NCBI RefSeq assembly: GCF_018448935.1
Contig: NZ_RCWC01000004.1
Location: forward strand, 1 to 64,000
DNA length: 64,000 bases
Direction: 5' to 3'
Source: Photorhabdus noenieputensis
GTDB taxonomy: Bacteria; Pseudomonadota; Gammaproteobacteria; Enterobacterales; Enterobacteriaceae
This document shows positions 32,038 through 42,463 of this stretch, one piece after another. A model generated the notes under the pieces. The model did not search any database, was not told the origin of the DNA, and was given only the letters and a program-made list of their open reading frames with translations. Positions within the stretch are counted from its first letter, which is position 1, and each line of letters opens with the position of its first letter. Position numbers and translations under genes: made by a program.

Positions 32038-32508
32038 ATGAACGTAATCAAAGGTGTTGTTGCAGCTCCACAAGCTCGTGTGGCGATTGCCATTGCACGC
32101 TTTAACAACTTCATTAATGACAGTCTGTTAGGAGGCGCGATAGATGCGCTTGAGCGTATCGGTCAGGTTGCCTCAGAGAATATCACTGTTGTCTGGGTTC
32201 CTGGTGCTTACGAGTTACCATTGACAGTGAAGACATTGGTCGAAACCCAAAAATATGACGCCGTTGTCGCGCTAGGTACAGTTATCCGTGGTGGTACCGC
32301 TCATTTTGAATACGTTGCTGGTGAATGCAGTTCTGGTCTGTCCAATGTGGCGATGTCCAGTGAAATCCCAGTGGCATTTGGTGTTCTGACCACAGAAAGC
32401 ATTGAACAGGCGATTGAGCGCGCTGGAACCAAAGCGGGTAATAAAGGCGCAGAAGCCGCATTAACCGCACTGGAAATGGTCAATGTAATTAATGCCATTA
32501 AAGGCTGA
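32038..32508 (+). CDS. ribE: 6,7-dimethyl-8-ribityllumazine synthase
   Basis: 156 residues (also called RibH). It condenses the pyrimidinedione from RibD with dihydroxybutanone phosphate to make lumazine. The catalytic His is H89 in [14 protein letters not shown], and VPGAYELP is the substrate loop. The start is preceded by GAAGGAAGG. It sits between ribD and nusB as in E. coli. Confidence 0.97.
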   Translation: MNVIKGVVAAPQARVAIAIARFNNFINDSLLGGAIDALERIGQVASENITVVWVPGAYELPLTVKTLVETQKYDAVVALGTVIRGGTAHFEYVAGECSSGLSNVAMSSEIPVAFGVLTTESIEQAIERAGTKAGNKGAEAALTALEMVNVINAIKG

Positions 32509-32534
32509 TTTTAGTTTTAATTAAGGGGAATCTT

Positions 32535-32951
32535 GTGAAACCTGCTGCTCGTCGTCGTGCTCGTGAGTGCGCTGTTCAGGCTATATATTCATGGCAATTA
32601 TCTGGCAATAGCGTTGCTGATGTTGAATTACAGTTTCTGTCGGAGCAGGACGTCACTGGTGTTGACGTAACCTATTTTCGTGAATTGCTGTCAGGAGTAG
32701 CTGTGAATGCAGTTAAGCTGGATGCTTTGATGGCTCCTTATCTTTCCCGTCAGCTCGAAGAGTTAGGTCAGGTAGAAAAAGCCATTTTGCGTGTTGCTAT
32801 GTTTGAACTAAGTTATCGTGATGATGTCCCTTATAAAGTGGCTATTAACGAAGCTATCGAGTTGGCAAAAGTCTTCGGTGCTGAAGATAGTCACAAATTC
32901 GTGAACGGAGTACTGGATAAGTCTGGTCCGGCAGTGCGCAGAAAAAGATAA
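32535..32951 (+). CDS. nusB: Transcription antitermination protein NusB
   Basis: 138 residues, all helical, matching E. coli NusB (139) with [20 protein letters not shown] at the start. It binds NusE/S10 and boxA RNA in rRNA antitermination. GTG start behind AAGGGG, 26 bases after ribE. A strong hairpin follows before thiL. Confidence 0.97.
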   Translation: MKPAARRRARECAVQAIYSWQLSGNSVADVELQFLSEQDVTGVDVTYFRELLSGVAVNAVKLDALMAPYLSRQLEELGQVEKAILRVAMFELSYRDDVPYKVAINEAIELAKVFGAEDSHKFVNGVLDKSGPAVRRKR

Positions 32952-32993
32952 GCGACTGCTTGTCGGGTTTTTCCCACCGTAGACGATGATTTG

Positions 32994-33015
32994 TAAGGCC
33001 GGGGTACCGGCCTTA
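32994..33015 (+). terminator. Hairpin between nusB and thiL
   Basis: A perfect 9-bp stem TAAGGCCGG against CCGGCCTTA with a GGTA loop, 43 bases after nusB. No T-run follows, so it is more likely an attenuator or mRNA-stability element than a full terminator. Confidence 0.5.
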
Positions 33016-33051
33016 TGTTCATGATCATCAGTAACTTTTTGGGATTTTATT

Positions 33052-34041
33052 ATGGCATGTGGCGAATTTGACCTCATTGCACGTTATTTTGATCGCCAGG
33101 AGACTAACCGGCGTGATGTGAATTTAGGTATTGGTGATGACTGTGCACTGATGACACTGGCCGATAAACAACAATTGGCGGTTAGTACGGATACCTTAGT
33201 TTCAGGCGTTCATTTTTTACCTGATACCTCCCCTGAAGATTTAGCTTACAAATCTCTCGCTGTGAATCTTAGTGATCTGGCTGCTGTCGGTGCTGATCCT
33301 GCCTGGCTTTCATTGGCATTAACATTACCGGAAGTGGATGAGCGTTGGCTGAGTAGTTTCAGTGACAGTCTGTTTGAGCAGTTACGTTATTATGGTATGC
33401 AGCTTATTGGTGGTGACACTACTCGCGGCCCCATGAGTCTGACGTTAACGATTCATGGTTTAGTTCCCGCTGGCAGAGCGCTACGGCGTACTGGCGCAAA
33501 AAATGGCGATTGGATTTATGTAAGTGGCTCGTTAGGCGATAGTGCGGCGGGTTTGGCCCTGTTACAAAACCGTCTGCAAATTTTTGATCCGGTATCTCAC
33601 AATTGGTTTGTTCAGCGCCATCTCAGGCCACAACCTCGTATTTTGCAAGGTCAAGCACTACGTGGCTTGGCAACATCAGCTATTGATTTGTCTGATGGTT
33701 TGATTTCTGATTTGGGCCACATTCTGAAAGCCAGCCGATGTGGAGCCAGAATAAATCTGGATGCGATTCCTTACTCTGATGCGATGAAACAGTATGTTGA
33801 ACCACAACAAGCTTTGATGTGGGCTTTGAGTGGTGGGGAAGACTATGAACTATGTTTTACCGTTCCGGAAAGGAATCGTGGCGCGTTGGAAATTGCGTTG
33901 GCGCATACCGGCGCTGGTTTTAGCTGTGTTGGACAGATTATGGCGGAATCGGAGGGAGTTCGTTATTACAGCAATAATAAAGAGATTAAATTAGATCTAA
34001 AAGGGTTCGATCACTTTATTACCGAGGAAGCACATGGATAA
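33052..34041 (+). CDS. thiL: Thiamine-monophosphate kinase
   Basis: 329 residues. It phosphorylates thiamine monophosphate to thiamine diphosphate. Visible motifs are [36 protein letters not shown] and GGDTTRGP, the metal and ATP sites of this AIR-synthase-fold kinase. It overlaps pgpA by eight bases. Confidence 0.97.
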   Translation: MACGEFDLIARYFDRQETNRRDVNLGIGDDCALMTLADKQQLAVSTDTLVSGVHFLPDTSPEDLAYKSLAVNLSDLAAVGADPAWLSLALTLPEVDERWLSSFSDSLFEQLRYYGMQLIGGDTTRGPMSLTLTIHGLVPAGRALRRTGAKNGDWIYVSGSLGDSAAGLALLQNRLQIFDPVSHNWFVQRHLRPQPRILQGQALRGLATSAIDLSDGLISDLGHILKASRCGARINLDAIPYSDAMKQYVEPQQALMWALSGGEDYELCFTVPERNRGALEIALAHTGAGFSCVGQIMAESEGVRYYSNNKEIKLDLKGFDHFITEEAHG

Positions 34042-34525
34042 GGCAAAGCGTCGTTTACGGATGAGTAATCCCTGGCATCTATTAGCGACAGGTTTTGGTA
34101 GTGGGCTGTCGCCGGTTGTGCCGGGGACAATGGGATCGGCGGCGGCTATTCCATTCTGGTTATTACTGGTCCAGTTTCCGGAATGGATTTGCTGGTTGGT
34201 TATTATTGTCGGGATGTTTTTCGGCATAATGATTTGTCAGCGTACTTCTGATGATATGAAGGTTCATGACCACGGTAGTATTGTCTGGGATGAATTTATC
34301 GGTATGTGGATCACATTTATGGCAATCCCTGTGGTTAACTGGCAGTGGGTTTTAACTGGTTTTATAGTATTCCGTATTCTGGATATGTGGAAACCGTGGC
34401 CAATTCGCTGGTTTGATCGCTATGTTCATGGCGGATTAGGCATCATGTTGGATGATATTATCGCGGGTGTATTTTCTTTCGTTATCGTTTGGTTATTGGC
34501 GTTTTATCAGGTTTTGACTTTTTGA
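34034..34525 (+). CDS. pgpA: Phosphatidylglycerophosphatase A
   Basis: 163 residues, an inner-membrane enzyme of phosphatidylglycerol synthesis. The motif [16 protein letters not shown], the acidic WDEFIGMW and the hydrophobic segments match the family. Last gene of the cluster; accessory DNA begins after it. Confidence 0.95.
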   Translation: MDKAKRRLRMSNPWHLLATGFGSGLSPVVPGTMGSAAAIPFWLLLVQFPEWICWLVIIVGMFFGIMICQRTSDDMKVHDHGSIVWDEFIGMWITFMAIPVVNWQWVLTGFIVFRILDMWKPWPIRWFDRYVHGGLGIMLDDIIAGVFSFVIVWLLAFYQVLTF

Positions 34526-34631
34526 GGTACGGTGTATTGATTGTTAAGCCTATTGAGATTGTCACTGAAAGGTAATATCTCAACTCAACCCTACGATAAT
34601 ACTACAAAAATCAGCATGTACGAGGTATTAA

Positions 34632-34904
34632 ATGGGTATTGAAACTTATGTTCGCACACGCATAGACCCGGTAATTAAGCAAGAGTCAACCGATGTTTTA
34701 GCCGATATTGGGATTAAAATGTCTGACTTTTTACGCATTGCTGTAACGATGGTAGCCAAAGAAAAGGCACTACCTTTCGAGATCAAGAAAATCCCTAACA
34801 GAGTTACTGTTGAGGCTATGAATGAGGCGAGAAGTTCAATGAATGCACGTTTTAACGATGCGGATGATTTAATTCATGACATTGAAAAAGACTTCGGCAA
34901 GTAA
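34632..34904 (+). CDS. RelB/DinJ family antitoxin, apparently without its toxin
   Basis: 90 residues. The N-terminal ribbon-helix-helix (YVRTRIDPVIKQESTDVLAD, then GIKMSDFLRIAVTMV) is the RelB/DinJ DNA-binding domain. The C-terminal part is the toxin-binding helix. No toxin-sized frame follows: only about 14 codons are open directly downstream (SELARRDLKFLPKY, 34904-34948) before a terminator. It may be an orphan antitoxin or a remnant of a RelE/YafQ-type pair. Confidence 0.8.
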   Translation: MGIETYVRTRIDPVIKQESTDVLADIGIKMSDFLRIAVTMVAKEKALPFEIKKIPNRVTVEAMNEARSSMNARFNDADDLIHDIEKDFGK

Positions 34905-34954
34905 GTGAGTTGGCCCGCCGAGACTTAAAATTTCTACCGAAATATTGACGGGAG

Positions 34955-34978
34955 AAAGATCTGAATAAGATCTTTTTT
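34955..34978 (+). terminator. Terminator after the antitoxin gene
   Basis: AAGATCT pairs with AGATCTT around GAATA and is followed by T residues. Confidence 0.75.
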
Positions 34979-35070
34979 CTTATTACTAATGCTCTTTCTA
35001 TCAGTAGAGTCATTGTAAATAAGTAATCCACCATCATCAGTTCTATATCAGTTCTATTCTGGTTGGTTGA

Positions 35071-36033
35071 TCACTCTATATCAAATAATGCTCGGGGGAA
35101 TCCATCATTATTAGGTAGCCCCATTGCTGTTAAATTGCATCCGGGTAGTTCTGGCTTGCTATCTATTAAATCTGCTACAGTGGATATCCATTTTGAACTT
35201 GGGCCGATCTCTTTAATCAAGAACCATAATATAGCAATCATGCCGTACATTCTTTCATAGGAATCATCAGTTAATCCTAATTTATTAAAAAAAGGATGAT
35301 TTGGTAGTGGCTTTAGTTTTGGTTCGTTAACTTTATTCCAAATCCGGGAGTGATGTGCGCATCGATTCCTAAGTACATTCATTGCACTTAGCCAGTTCTG
35401 TAATATTGGGCCATTTCCTGGGGGAATGTTTAACCTAGCAAGAATATTATTCCTGTATTTATCTTTAATCATAGCGTAATATTTCGACATTAGACCAAAG
35501 TCCCAAATTTCAATAACTACCCAGAATGGTATTCCTTTATATCGTCTTTCATGCCATTTGATAAAATCCTCTCGGCTTTTTGATATCTCTTTTGAATGTT
35601 TTTCTAGCCATTCATTTCTTGAGCTATTTCTACCATTTTTATGTGGTACTAGATGCTTTGGATTGATAAATGAATCATCAAAATAAGCAAGAGGGCTATA
35701 TTTGCCTATCTCATGAGCAATAACTGAGCGGACAAAAACTTCTATGCGCTCTAAAGCATCCATTATTTGAAGCCTTAATCGTTTGTCGAATAGATAAAGA
35801 TCATAAACTGCCTCAAATTTTACTCCGGGGCGAAAATTATCTGTGCGAATAGAGATATTATCAGTAGTAATATGAGGAATTCTGCATGGATACCAAAATC
35901 CTGACAATCGATAATAGCCAACTTGAGCTATTTTTCTAATAGCATAGTTACGATCAGTAATATTCATACCTCGAAATTGTAATAGATCGACTAGTTTGTC
36001 ATATTCTTTATGAACTTTGACCGGTTCAGTCAT
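35071..36033 (-). CDS. Abi family protein (Abi_2 / AbiD-AbiF-like, HEPN fold)
   Basis: 320 residues. The N-terminal KVHKEYDKLVDLLQFRGM, the YYRLSGFWYP motif and the central LYLFDKRLRLQIMDALERIE match the Abi_2 family of abortive phage-infection proteins. Near residue 235 LRNRCAHHSR provides the R-x4-H motif of HEPN RNases. Members such as AbiD and AbiF of Lactococcus stop phage growth by killing the infected cell. The ribosome site is weak. It is convergent with the antitoxin gene, between pgpA and dxs. That it acts against phage here is inference. Confidence 0.85.
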   Translation of the reverse strand: MTEPVKVHKEYDKLVDLLQFRGMNITDRNYAIRKIAQVGYYRLSGFWYPCRIPHITTDNISIRTDNFRPGVKFEAVYDLYLFDKRLRLQIMDALERIEVFVRSVIAHEIGKYSPLAYFDDSFINPKHLVPHKNGRNSSRNEWLEKHSKEISKSREDFIKWHERRYKGIPFWVVIEIWDFGLMSKYYAMIKDKYRNNILARLNIPPGNGPILQNWLSAMNVLRNRCAHHSRIWNKVNEPKLKPLPNHPFFNKLGLTDDSYERMYGMIAILWFLIKEIGPSSKWISTVADLIDSKPELPGCNLTAMGLPNNDGFPRALFDIE

Positions 36034-37013
36034 AGCGCTGCAATTCTCATAGTTCGAATATAAGAAGGCCCAGCCATAACAATCATCTCATTAAGTAAGA
36101 TTTAAGCCAGGGGGCCGGGCTCAGTTGTAGCTAATTTATACTAATTAAAGGATAAAAACAATGGTGTGTTTATCGATTTTACCTATCAATGTTTGTCAAT
36201 TTCTTGTATTTATCTTTAGTCATCCCTACTCTATTTCAGAGGGATGAAAGAAGTATTGAGGAGAAGTTTTATATTGTAGCATTAACCTATGTACCGTATT
36301 GGAGTTTTTTATAATGTGATTGCGTGCTATATTGTTTTCTAAAATATATTTTAGCTAATTGATAATCTGTTTTTACAGGCTCTGTTCTTGTTGTTTAAAT
36401 ATATTTACTTATAGAGTTAAAGTGTTTATTTTACCTATTTACCTATTTACCTATTTACCTATTTACCTATTTACCTATTTACCTATTTACCTATTTACCT
36501 ATTTACCTATTTACCTATTTACCTATTTACCTATTTACCTATTTACCTATTTACCTATTTACCTATTTACCTATTTACCTATTTACCTATTTACCTATTT
36601 ATCTATTTATCTATTTATCTATTTATCTATTTATCTATTTATCTATTTATCTATTTATCTATTTATCTATTTATCTATTTATCTATTTATCTATTTATCT
36701 ATTTATCTATTTATCTATTTATCTTTGTATGTCATTTTTTCTGAGAGCTATCCATGTTCATTTACAACAATTATACTTGCAGGTGTAATTGTTATATTTA
36801 AAGTCAATAGGTTATTATTTAATTGATAATGAATTCGTATTTACTATAGAAAATAAAATTCACAAAGATATTAATTATAACATTCCAATCTTTCATAATT
36901 AGTCTGAAGATTATATCTATTTTCATCAGTAAATAAGTTATATGGTTAATTAACCATATTTTCATATATGATAGTAAGGATAATAGAATAAATATCCTAT
37001 TACCCTTATACAC
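36034..37013. other. abi-dxs intergenic region with satellite
   Basis: 980 bp without a supported gene. It contains a hairpin with arms TCATCCCT and AGGGATGA (36220-36247) in the upstream region of the Abi gene and the octanucleotide satellite at 36433-36724. Its right end is AT-rich DNA with no visible feature. Confidence 0.55.
36433..36724 (+). repeat. Octanucleotide tandem repeat (36 units in two variants)
   Basis: Twenty-one exact units of ACCTATTT (36433-36600) are followed by fifteen exact units of ATCTATTT (36601-36720) and a partial unit. There is one clean switch and no other impurity. Because 8 is not a multiple of 3, one strand is open in all three frames and would encode an 8-residue periodic peptide, which I do not regard as a gene. 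Confidence 0.97.
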
Positions 37014-38879
37014 TCAGGAAAATAGCCTTTTATTGATGCTATTTTGAATACCTGCGGCATCGAGCCCTAAATCCGCTCTGATTTCTTCCTGGCTACCTTG
37101 TGGCACAAATTGGTCAGGCAAGCCAATATTCAGAATTTGCACCAGGCGGCCTTCCTGCATTAGTAATTCATTAACGCCGCTTCCTGCGCCGCCCATAATG
37201 GCATTTTCTTCCAAAGTAACCAATAAATCATGGTTATCAGCCATTTCTAATATCAACTCTTTATCCAGTGGTTTGACAAAACGCATATCAGCAACAGTCG
37301 CGTCCAGTGATTCTGCTGCTGTTATTGCATCGGGTAACAGAGTGCCAAAATTCAGGATTGCTACTTTCTTACCCTGACGGCGAATAACACCTTTGCCAAT
37401 TGGCAATTGTTCAAATGGTTGTCGTTCCGCCCCCGTCCCGGTTCCTCGTGGATAGCGCACGGCTACTGGACCTTGCTGATAATGATAGCCAGTGTGTAGC
37501 ATCTGGCGGCATTCGTTCTCATCACTGGGTGCCATAATGACCATGTTGGGGATGCAACGAAGGAATGAGAGATCAAAAGCACCTTGATGTGTCTGACCAT
37601 CAGCACCCACGATACCGCCGCGATCTATTGCAAATAAAACAGGCAGATTCTGAATGGCGACATCATGAATAACCTGGTCATAAGCACGTTGGAGGAATGT
37701 CGAATAGATTGCGACAATTGGCCTGTAACCACCAATTGCCAAACCTGCGGCAAAAGTCACGGCATGTTGTTCTGCAATGGCGACATCAAAGTATTGATCA
37801 GGATATTCGCGGGAAAAACGCACCATACCAGAGCCTTCACGCATGGCGGGTGTGATTGCCATCAGTTTTTTGTCGTTAGTGGCCTCTTCGCATAACCAGT
37901 CTCCAAAGATTTTGGAGAAAGTAGGGCGGTTGTCTGAGCTTTTAGGTAATGCGCCAGTGGTCGGATCAAATTTAGGCACCGCATGCCAACTGATAGGATC
38001 TTTTTCGGCGGGGGCATAGCCGCGACCCTTTTTGGTCATGATGTGTAATAGTTGTGGCCCTTTCAACTCACGCATATTTTTCAGCGTTTGGGTCAATGTC
38101 AGTACATCATGTCCGTCGATGGGGCCAATATAATTAAAGCCTAATTCTTCAAATAGCGTGCCAGGAACAACCATGCCTTTGATATGTTCTTCGGTTTTTT
38201 TCAGGAGTTCTTTAATCGGCGGTAGGTTGGAAAAGACTTTTTTCCCACCTTCCCGCAACGTGGTGTAGAGTTTACCGGATAGAAGTTGAGCTAAGTGGTT
38301 GTTTAACGCACCAACGTTCTCTGAGATGGACATTTCGTTATCGTTAAGAATAACTAACATATCCGGGTCGATATCCCCGGCATGGTTCATCGCTTCGAAA
38401 GCCATACCTGCTGTTATTGCGCCATCACCGATAACACAAACTGTACGACGGCTTTTGCCTTCGCGTTGAGCGGCAATTGCCATACCTAATCCAGCACTGA
38501 TAGAGGTTGATGAGTGACCGACACATAAGGCGTCGTATTCACTTTCATCTCGCCACGGGAAAGGGTGAAGCCCATTTTTTTGACGAATCGTATCAATACG
38601 ATCTCGGCGTCCTGTCAGGATTTTGTGAGGATAAGCCTGATGGCCGACGTCCCATACCAATTTGTCAAAAGGTGTTTTATAGACATAATGCAACGCCACA
38701 GTCAGCTCAACGGTGCCAAGACCGGAGGCAAAATGACCACTAGAGCGACTGACACTGTTTAGCAGGAATTGCCGAAGTTCATCACATAACTTCGGCAGGC
38801 TCTCTTTTGGTAACATACGAAGTTCTTCAGGATTTTCCGCTAATGCCAATGTTGGGTATTTGGCTATATCAATGCTCAT
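37014..38879 (-). CDS. dxs: 1-deoxy-D-xylulose-5-phosphate synthase
   Basis: 621 residues, the full family length. It is a thiamine-diphosphate enzyme joining pyruvate and glyceraldehyde 3-phosphate, the first step of MEP isoprenoid synthesis; the product also feeds thiamine and pyridoxal. Motifs include [19 protein letters not shown], the cofactor and metal site [20 protein letters not shown], and [17 protein letters not shown] with the catalytic Glu. Last gene of xseB-ispA-dxs. Confidence 0.98.
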   Translation of the reverse strand: MSIDIAKYPTLALAENPEELRMLPKESLPKLCDELRQFLLNSVSRSSGHFASGLGTVELTVALHYVYKTPFDKLVWDVGHQAYPHKILTGRRDRIDTIRQKNGLHPFPWRDESEYDALCVGHSSTSISAGLGMAIAAQREGKSRRTVCVIGDGAITAGMAFEAMNHAGDIDPDMLVILNDNEMSISENVGALNNHLAQLLSGKLYTTLREGGKKVFSNLPPIKELLKKTEEHIKGMVVPGTLFEELGFNYIGPIDGHDVLTLTQTLKNMRELKGPQLLHIMTKKGRGYAPAEKDPISWHAVPKFDPTTGALPKSSDNRPTFSKIFGDWLCEEATNDKKLMAITPAMREGSGMVRFSREYPDQYFDVAIAEQHAVTFAAGLAIGGYRPIVAIYSTFLQRAYDQVIHDVAIQNLPVLFAIDRGGIVGADGQTHQGAFDLSFLRCIPNMVIMAPSDENECRQMLHTGYHYQQGPVAVRYPRGTGTGAERQPFEQLPIGKGVIRRQGKKVAILNFGTLLPDAITAAESLDATVADMRFVKPLDKELILEMADNHDLLVTLEENAIMGGAGSGVNELLMQEGRLVQILNIGLPDQFVPQGSQEEIRADLGLDAAGIQNSINKRLFS

Positions 38880-38941
38880 TTGATGCTCGTTAAGAAGTGT
38901 TTATTAATAGCGCTGCCAGTGGGTAAATTTACCGGCAGACC

Positions 38942-39859
38942 TTAGTTGTTACGTTCAATGATAAAACTGGCAAGTGCGCGCAGCATTGCTGTGTTATAAG
39001 ATTTATCTTCCAGTTTATTCAAAGCTTGTAATGCTTCTTGATACAGTTCGTATGCTTTTTTCTTTGCTTGTTCTAACCCCAATAATGCAGGGTAAGTACT
39101 TTTTCCTAGCTGTTGGTCACTGCCTTGACGTTTTCCTATCATTTCGGTATCGCCAATGACATCAAGAATATCGTCCTGAACTTGGAATGCGAGACCTATG
39201 GCTTGGGCATACTGATCCAATTCAGGCAGGGCATCATGCCCACGTTGACCTGCGCCATATGCGCCCATTCTGATCGCGGAACGAATAAGTGCGCCCGTTT
39301 TATGGCGATGAATTTGTTCCAGCATATGGAGATCGATGTGCTTGCCTTCTGCCGCCAAATCCAAGGCTTGGCCGCCACACATACCGGCAATGCCACTGGC
39401 GGTTGCCAGTTCCGCAAGCATTTCAAGGCGATCTGCTGTTGTAACATCTGGCATTTCTCTTTTAGAGAGGATTTCAAACGCCAGCGCCTGTAATGCATCT
39501 CCCGCCAGAATCGCGTGAGCTTCACCAAATTTTATGTGGCAGGTCGGTTGTCCTCGGCGTAAATCATCGTTATCCATCGCCGGTAAATCGTCATGAATTA
39601 ATGAAAAGGCGTGGATACATTCAACGGCTGCTGCTGGAGCATCCAAATTATTTGCGGATAATCCAAACATTTCACCAACGGCATACACTAAAAATGGGCG
39701 CAGACGTTTACCACCGAGTAAAGTACCGTGTTGCATTGCGTGAACTAGTGGGTTGTCTGCAAATGCCAGTGAAGATAGTGTGCTTATCAGAACGTTATTG
39801 ACTCGTTGTTGACAGATTTTAAGCTGTTCTTTAAATTGGGTTGAATTTTGTTCAGACAT
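38942..39859 (-). CDS. ispA: Farnesyl diphosphate synthase
   Basis: 305 residues. It makes farnesyl diphosphate from IPP and DMAPP. The first Asp-rich motif is D90, D91 and D96 (HDDLPAMDNDD); the second is D229, D230 and D233 (QDDILDVIGD). KRLRPFLVYA is the substrate-binding strand. It starts four bases after xseB and is followed by dxs. Confidence 0.97.
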   Translation of the reverse strand: MSEQNSTQFKEQLKICQQRVNNVLISTLSSLAFADNPLVHAMQHGTLLGGKRLRPFLVYAVGEMFGLSANNLDAPAAAVECIHAFSLIHDDLPAMDNDDLRRGQPTCHIKFGEAHAILAGDALQALAFEILSKREMPDVTTADRLEMLAELATASGIAGMCGGQALDLAAEGKHIDLHMLEQIHRHKTGALIRSAIRMGAYGAGQRGHDALPELDQYAQAIGLAFQVQDDILDVIGDTEMIGKRQGSDQQLGKSTYPALLGLEQAKKKAYELYQEALQALNKLEDKSYNTAMLRALASFIIERNN

Positions 39860-39863
39860 AGGC

Positions 39864-40142
39864 TTATTCAGTATCCGGGGAGAAATGGCTCAGTGGAGAT
39901 TGGGCATCATCGTTAAGCAGAATCTGCACTCGCTGTTCTGCTTGTTGCAAGGTCTGTTGCCCTTGGCGGGCTAATTGAATACCACGCTCAAACTCGCTTA
40001 GAGCTTCTTCCAGTGCCAGTTCACCTGATTCCAGCCGGGCGACGATCTGTTCCAGCTCTTTTAATGAGCTTTCAAATGTCATTGCCGGTGCAGTTTTTGG
40101 CGTACTGTTGGTACTTTCTGATATTGCATTTTTCTTTGGCAT
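39864..40142 (-). CDS. xseB: Exodeoxyribonuclease VII small subunit
   Basis: 92 residues. The core [20 protein letters not shown] and [12 protein letters not shown] matches XseB. It is about 12 residues longer than E. coli XseB because of a Ser/Thr/Pro-rich insertion at about residues 6-19 after MPKKN. It heads the xseB-ispA-dxs operon and is divergent from thiI. Confidence 0.95.
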   Translation of the reverse strand: MPKKNAISESTNSTPKTAPAMTFESSLKELEQIVARLESGELALEEALSEFERGIQLARQGQQTLQQAEQRVQILLNDDAQSPLSHFSPDTE

Positions 40143-40339
40143 AATTTTTTACTATTTACAGAGTTCGCCTAAGGGTTGCAGACTATCTTATTATGCTGGT
40201 GCAAACAAATCTTTAACTGATTTTGCGTTTTTTCCGCGCTATATCACGAGATAGTGTTATACTTCGCGGCCTGATTTGACAACCAAGACATACCATCAAT
40301 TTTTTTTATCAAAACGCCTAACTACTACTATAACTCACT

Positions 40340-41788
40340 ATGAAGTTTATTATTAAATTATTCCCAGAAATCACGATCAAGAGCCAAACTGTTCGTTTGC
40401 GCTTTATTAAAATTCTCGCTAGTAATATTCGCAATGTGCTGAAAACGTTAGGAGATAATATTGCAGTGGTTCGCCATTGGGATAATATCGAAGTTCGTAC
40501 TAAAGATGAAAACCTTGGCGCTCAAATTTGTGATGCGCTGACACGTATTCCCGGTATTCACCATATTCTGCAAGTAGAAGAGCGTGAGTTTCGTGACATG
40601 CATCATATCTTTGAACAAGCTTATGAAGCTTATGGCGAATCGCTCCACAATAAGACATTTTGCGTGCGGGTAAAGCGCCGCGGTAAACATCAATTTACTT
40701 CTAATGAAGTAGAACGCTATGTTGGTGGCGGTTTAAACCAGCATATTGAATCCGCGAAAGTAAAACTTAATCATCCTGATGTTACCGTCAATTTGGAAAT
40801 TGATCAGGATGTGCTGATTTTGGTGAAAGCCCGTTATGAAGGGATTGGTGGTTTTCCTATCGGAACGCAGGAAGATGTATTATCTCTAATTTCTGGCGGT
40901 TTTGATTCTGGTGTTTCCAGCTATATGCTAATGCGCCGTGGCTGCCGTGTTCACTATTGCTTCTTCAATCTTGGCGGTTCTGCTCATGAAATTGGTGTGA
41001 AGCAGGTTGCTCATTATCTTTGGAATCGTTTTGGCAGCTCCCATAAAGTCCGTTTCGTTGCTGTGGATTTTGAACCTGTTGTCGCTGAAATTTTGGAAAA
41101 AGTTGATGATGGTCAAATGGGGGTGGTGCTTAAACGGATGATGGTGAGAGCGGCATCTAAAGTTGCAGAGCGTTATGGCGTGCAGGCGATTGTTACCGGT
41201 GAGGCTTTGGGACAAGTTTCCAGCCAGACACTCACTAATTTGCGTTTGATTGATAATGCATCGGATACGTTGATTCTGCGGCCGCTGATTTCTCATGATA
41301 AAGAGCACATTATCAGGTTGGCACGTGAGATTGGCACTGAGGATTTTGCCCGTACGATGCCTGAATTCTGTGGTGTTATTTCAAAAAGCCCGACAGTAAA
41401 AGCCGTTAAAGCTAAAATCGAAGCAGAAGAGGCGAATTTCGATTTTAATATTCTGGAAAAAGTTGTCAGTGAAGCTCAGAATATTGATATTCGCCAGATC
41501 GCAGAACAAAGCAATGAGCAAGTGGTTGAAATTGAAACAGTGACAGCGTTCGCTCCAACGGATGTGTTATTGGATATTCGTTCGCCTGATGAACAGGATG
41601 ATCGGCCATTGCAGTTAAATGGTGTGGAAATTAAATCATTGCCATTCTATAAGTTGAGCAGCCAGTTTGGTGATTTGCCAAAGGAGAAGACTTATCTGCT
41701 CTATTGTGAACGTGGAGTAATGAGTCGTTTGCAGGCACTCTATTTATCTGAGCAGGGTTTTGATAACGTGAAAGTTTATCGGCCTTAA
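40340..41788 (+). CDS. thiI: tRNA sulfurtransferase / thiamine sulfur carrier ThiI
   Basis: 482 residues, as in E. coli. A THUMP domain (about 60-165) is followed by the PP-loop [13 protein letters not shown] near 185. C344 (PEFCGVIS) and the rhodanese-domain cysteine C456 (YCERGVMSR) are both present, so 4-thiouridine and thiazole sulfur transfer should both work. A strong hairpin separates it from convergent yajL. Confidence 0.98.
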   Translation: MKFIIKLFPEITIKSQTVRLRFIKILASNIRNVLKTLGDNIAVVRHWDNIEVRTKDENLGAQICDALTRIPGIHHILQVEEREFRDMHHIFEQAYEAYGESLHNKTFCVRVKRRGKHQFTSNEVERYVGGGLNQHIESAKVKLNHPDVTVNLEIDQDVLILVKARYEGIGGFPIGTQEDVLSLISGGFDSGVSSYMLMRRGCRVHYCFFNLGGSAHEIGVKQVAHYLWNRFGSSHKVRFVAVDFEPVVAEILEKVDDGQMGVVLKRMMVRAASKVAERYGVQAIVTGEALGQVSSQTLTNLRLIDNASDTLILRPLISHDKEHIIRLAREIGTEDFARTMPEFCGVISKSPTVKAVKAKIEAEEANFDFNILEKVVSEAQNIDIRQIAEQSNEQVVEIETVTAFAPTDVLLDIRSPDEQDDRPLQLNGVEIKSLPFYKLSSQFGDLPKEKTYLLYCERGVMSRLQALYLSEQGFDNVKVYRP

Positions 41789-41797
41789 TTGTTTTAA

Positions 41798-41842
41798 TTA
41801 TACATTTCGGGGTTCCTATTACGTGAACCCCGAAATGTATAA
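41798..41842. terminator. Strong hairpin between convergent thiI and yajL
   Basis: A perfect 18-bp stem, TTATACATTTCGGGGTTC against its exact complement at 41825-41842, with a 9-base loop. It lies midway between two convergent stop codons. T-runs are poor on both sides, so it may act as a bidirectional terminator or as an mRNA 3' barrier. Confidence 0.7.
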
Positions 41843-41866
41843 AGTAAGATGTTTTTGTCTATTTTG

Positions 41867-42463
41867 TCAGTACTGATAAGAATATACACCTAGTGGCAAT
41901 ATGAGTTGATCCGCCACCTCTGCTGCTGTTTCTCGTCCTTTTAATAATTCGATGAGTTTTAATGCGAAATCGAAAGCTGTCGCTGGCCCCTGACTGGTTA
42001 ATAGATTGACTCGATCATCAAAACAGACTCGACAATCAATCCATTTATCGGACGAAATTTTGTCTTGTAAACCGGGGTAACCGGTCATTTTGCCAGTTGG
42101 AAACAAATTGTGGTGTTCAAGTACGATAGCTGGTACGGCACAAATTGCAGCGATAATTTTCCCTTGATAATGTGCCTTGCGGATTTTTTCGATAACGAGT
42201 GGGTTATCACGGAAACACTCGGCACCTTGCATACCGCCGGGTAAGATGATGGCATCGAAGGATTCATCAATAACTTTTCCTAGAGGGACATCAGCAACCA
42301 GTTTCACTCCTCTGGAGCAAGTTAAAACCAGTTCTCCATCACTGGCGGTGCTGGCGATCGTAACACTGATGCCAGCGCGTACCAGTAAATCAATAGTTGT
42401 AACGGCTTCTGTTTCTTCACTACCGTGAGTCAGGCAGATGAGTGCTGAAGGGGTCATAATCAT
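41867..42463 (-). CDS. yajL: Protein/nucleotide deglycase YajL (DJ-1 superfamily chaperone)
   Basis: 198 residues (older name thiJ). The DJ-1/PfpI nucleophile elbow is AAICAVPA with C108; the conserved Glu lies in HGSEETEA. It protects proteins against glycation and oxidative damage; the deglycase role is debated in the literature. The start overlaps the panE stop as ATGA; an alternative ATG two codons in fits E. coli length equally well. Confidence 0.95.
   Translation of the reverse strand: MIMTPSALICLTHGSEETEAVTTIDLLVRAGISVTIASTASDGELVLTCSRGVKLVADVPLGKVIDESFDAIILPGGMQGAECFRDNPLVIEKIRKAHYQGKIIAAICAVPAIVLEHHNLFPTGKMTGYPGLQDKISSDKWIDCRVCFDDRVNLLTSQGPATAFDFALKLIELLKGRETAAEVADQLILPLGVYSYQY

Noticed and set aside
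36433-36724. CRISPR array
   Set aside because: Units are 8 bp without spacers, so this is a simple satellite.
36359-36826. 155-codon frame spanning the octanucleotide satellite
   Set aside because: It is open only because the repeat has no stop in any forward frame. It starts at TTG without a ribosome site and encodes a monotonous hydrophobic repeat.
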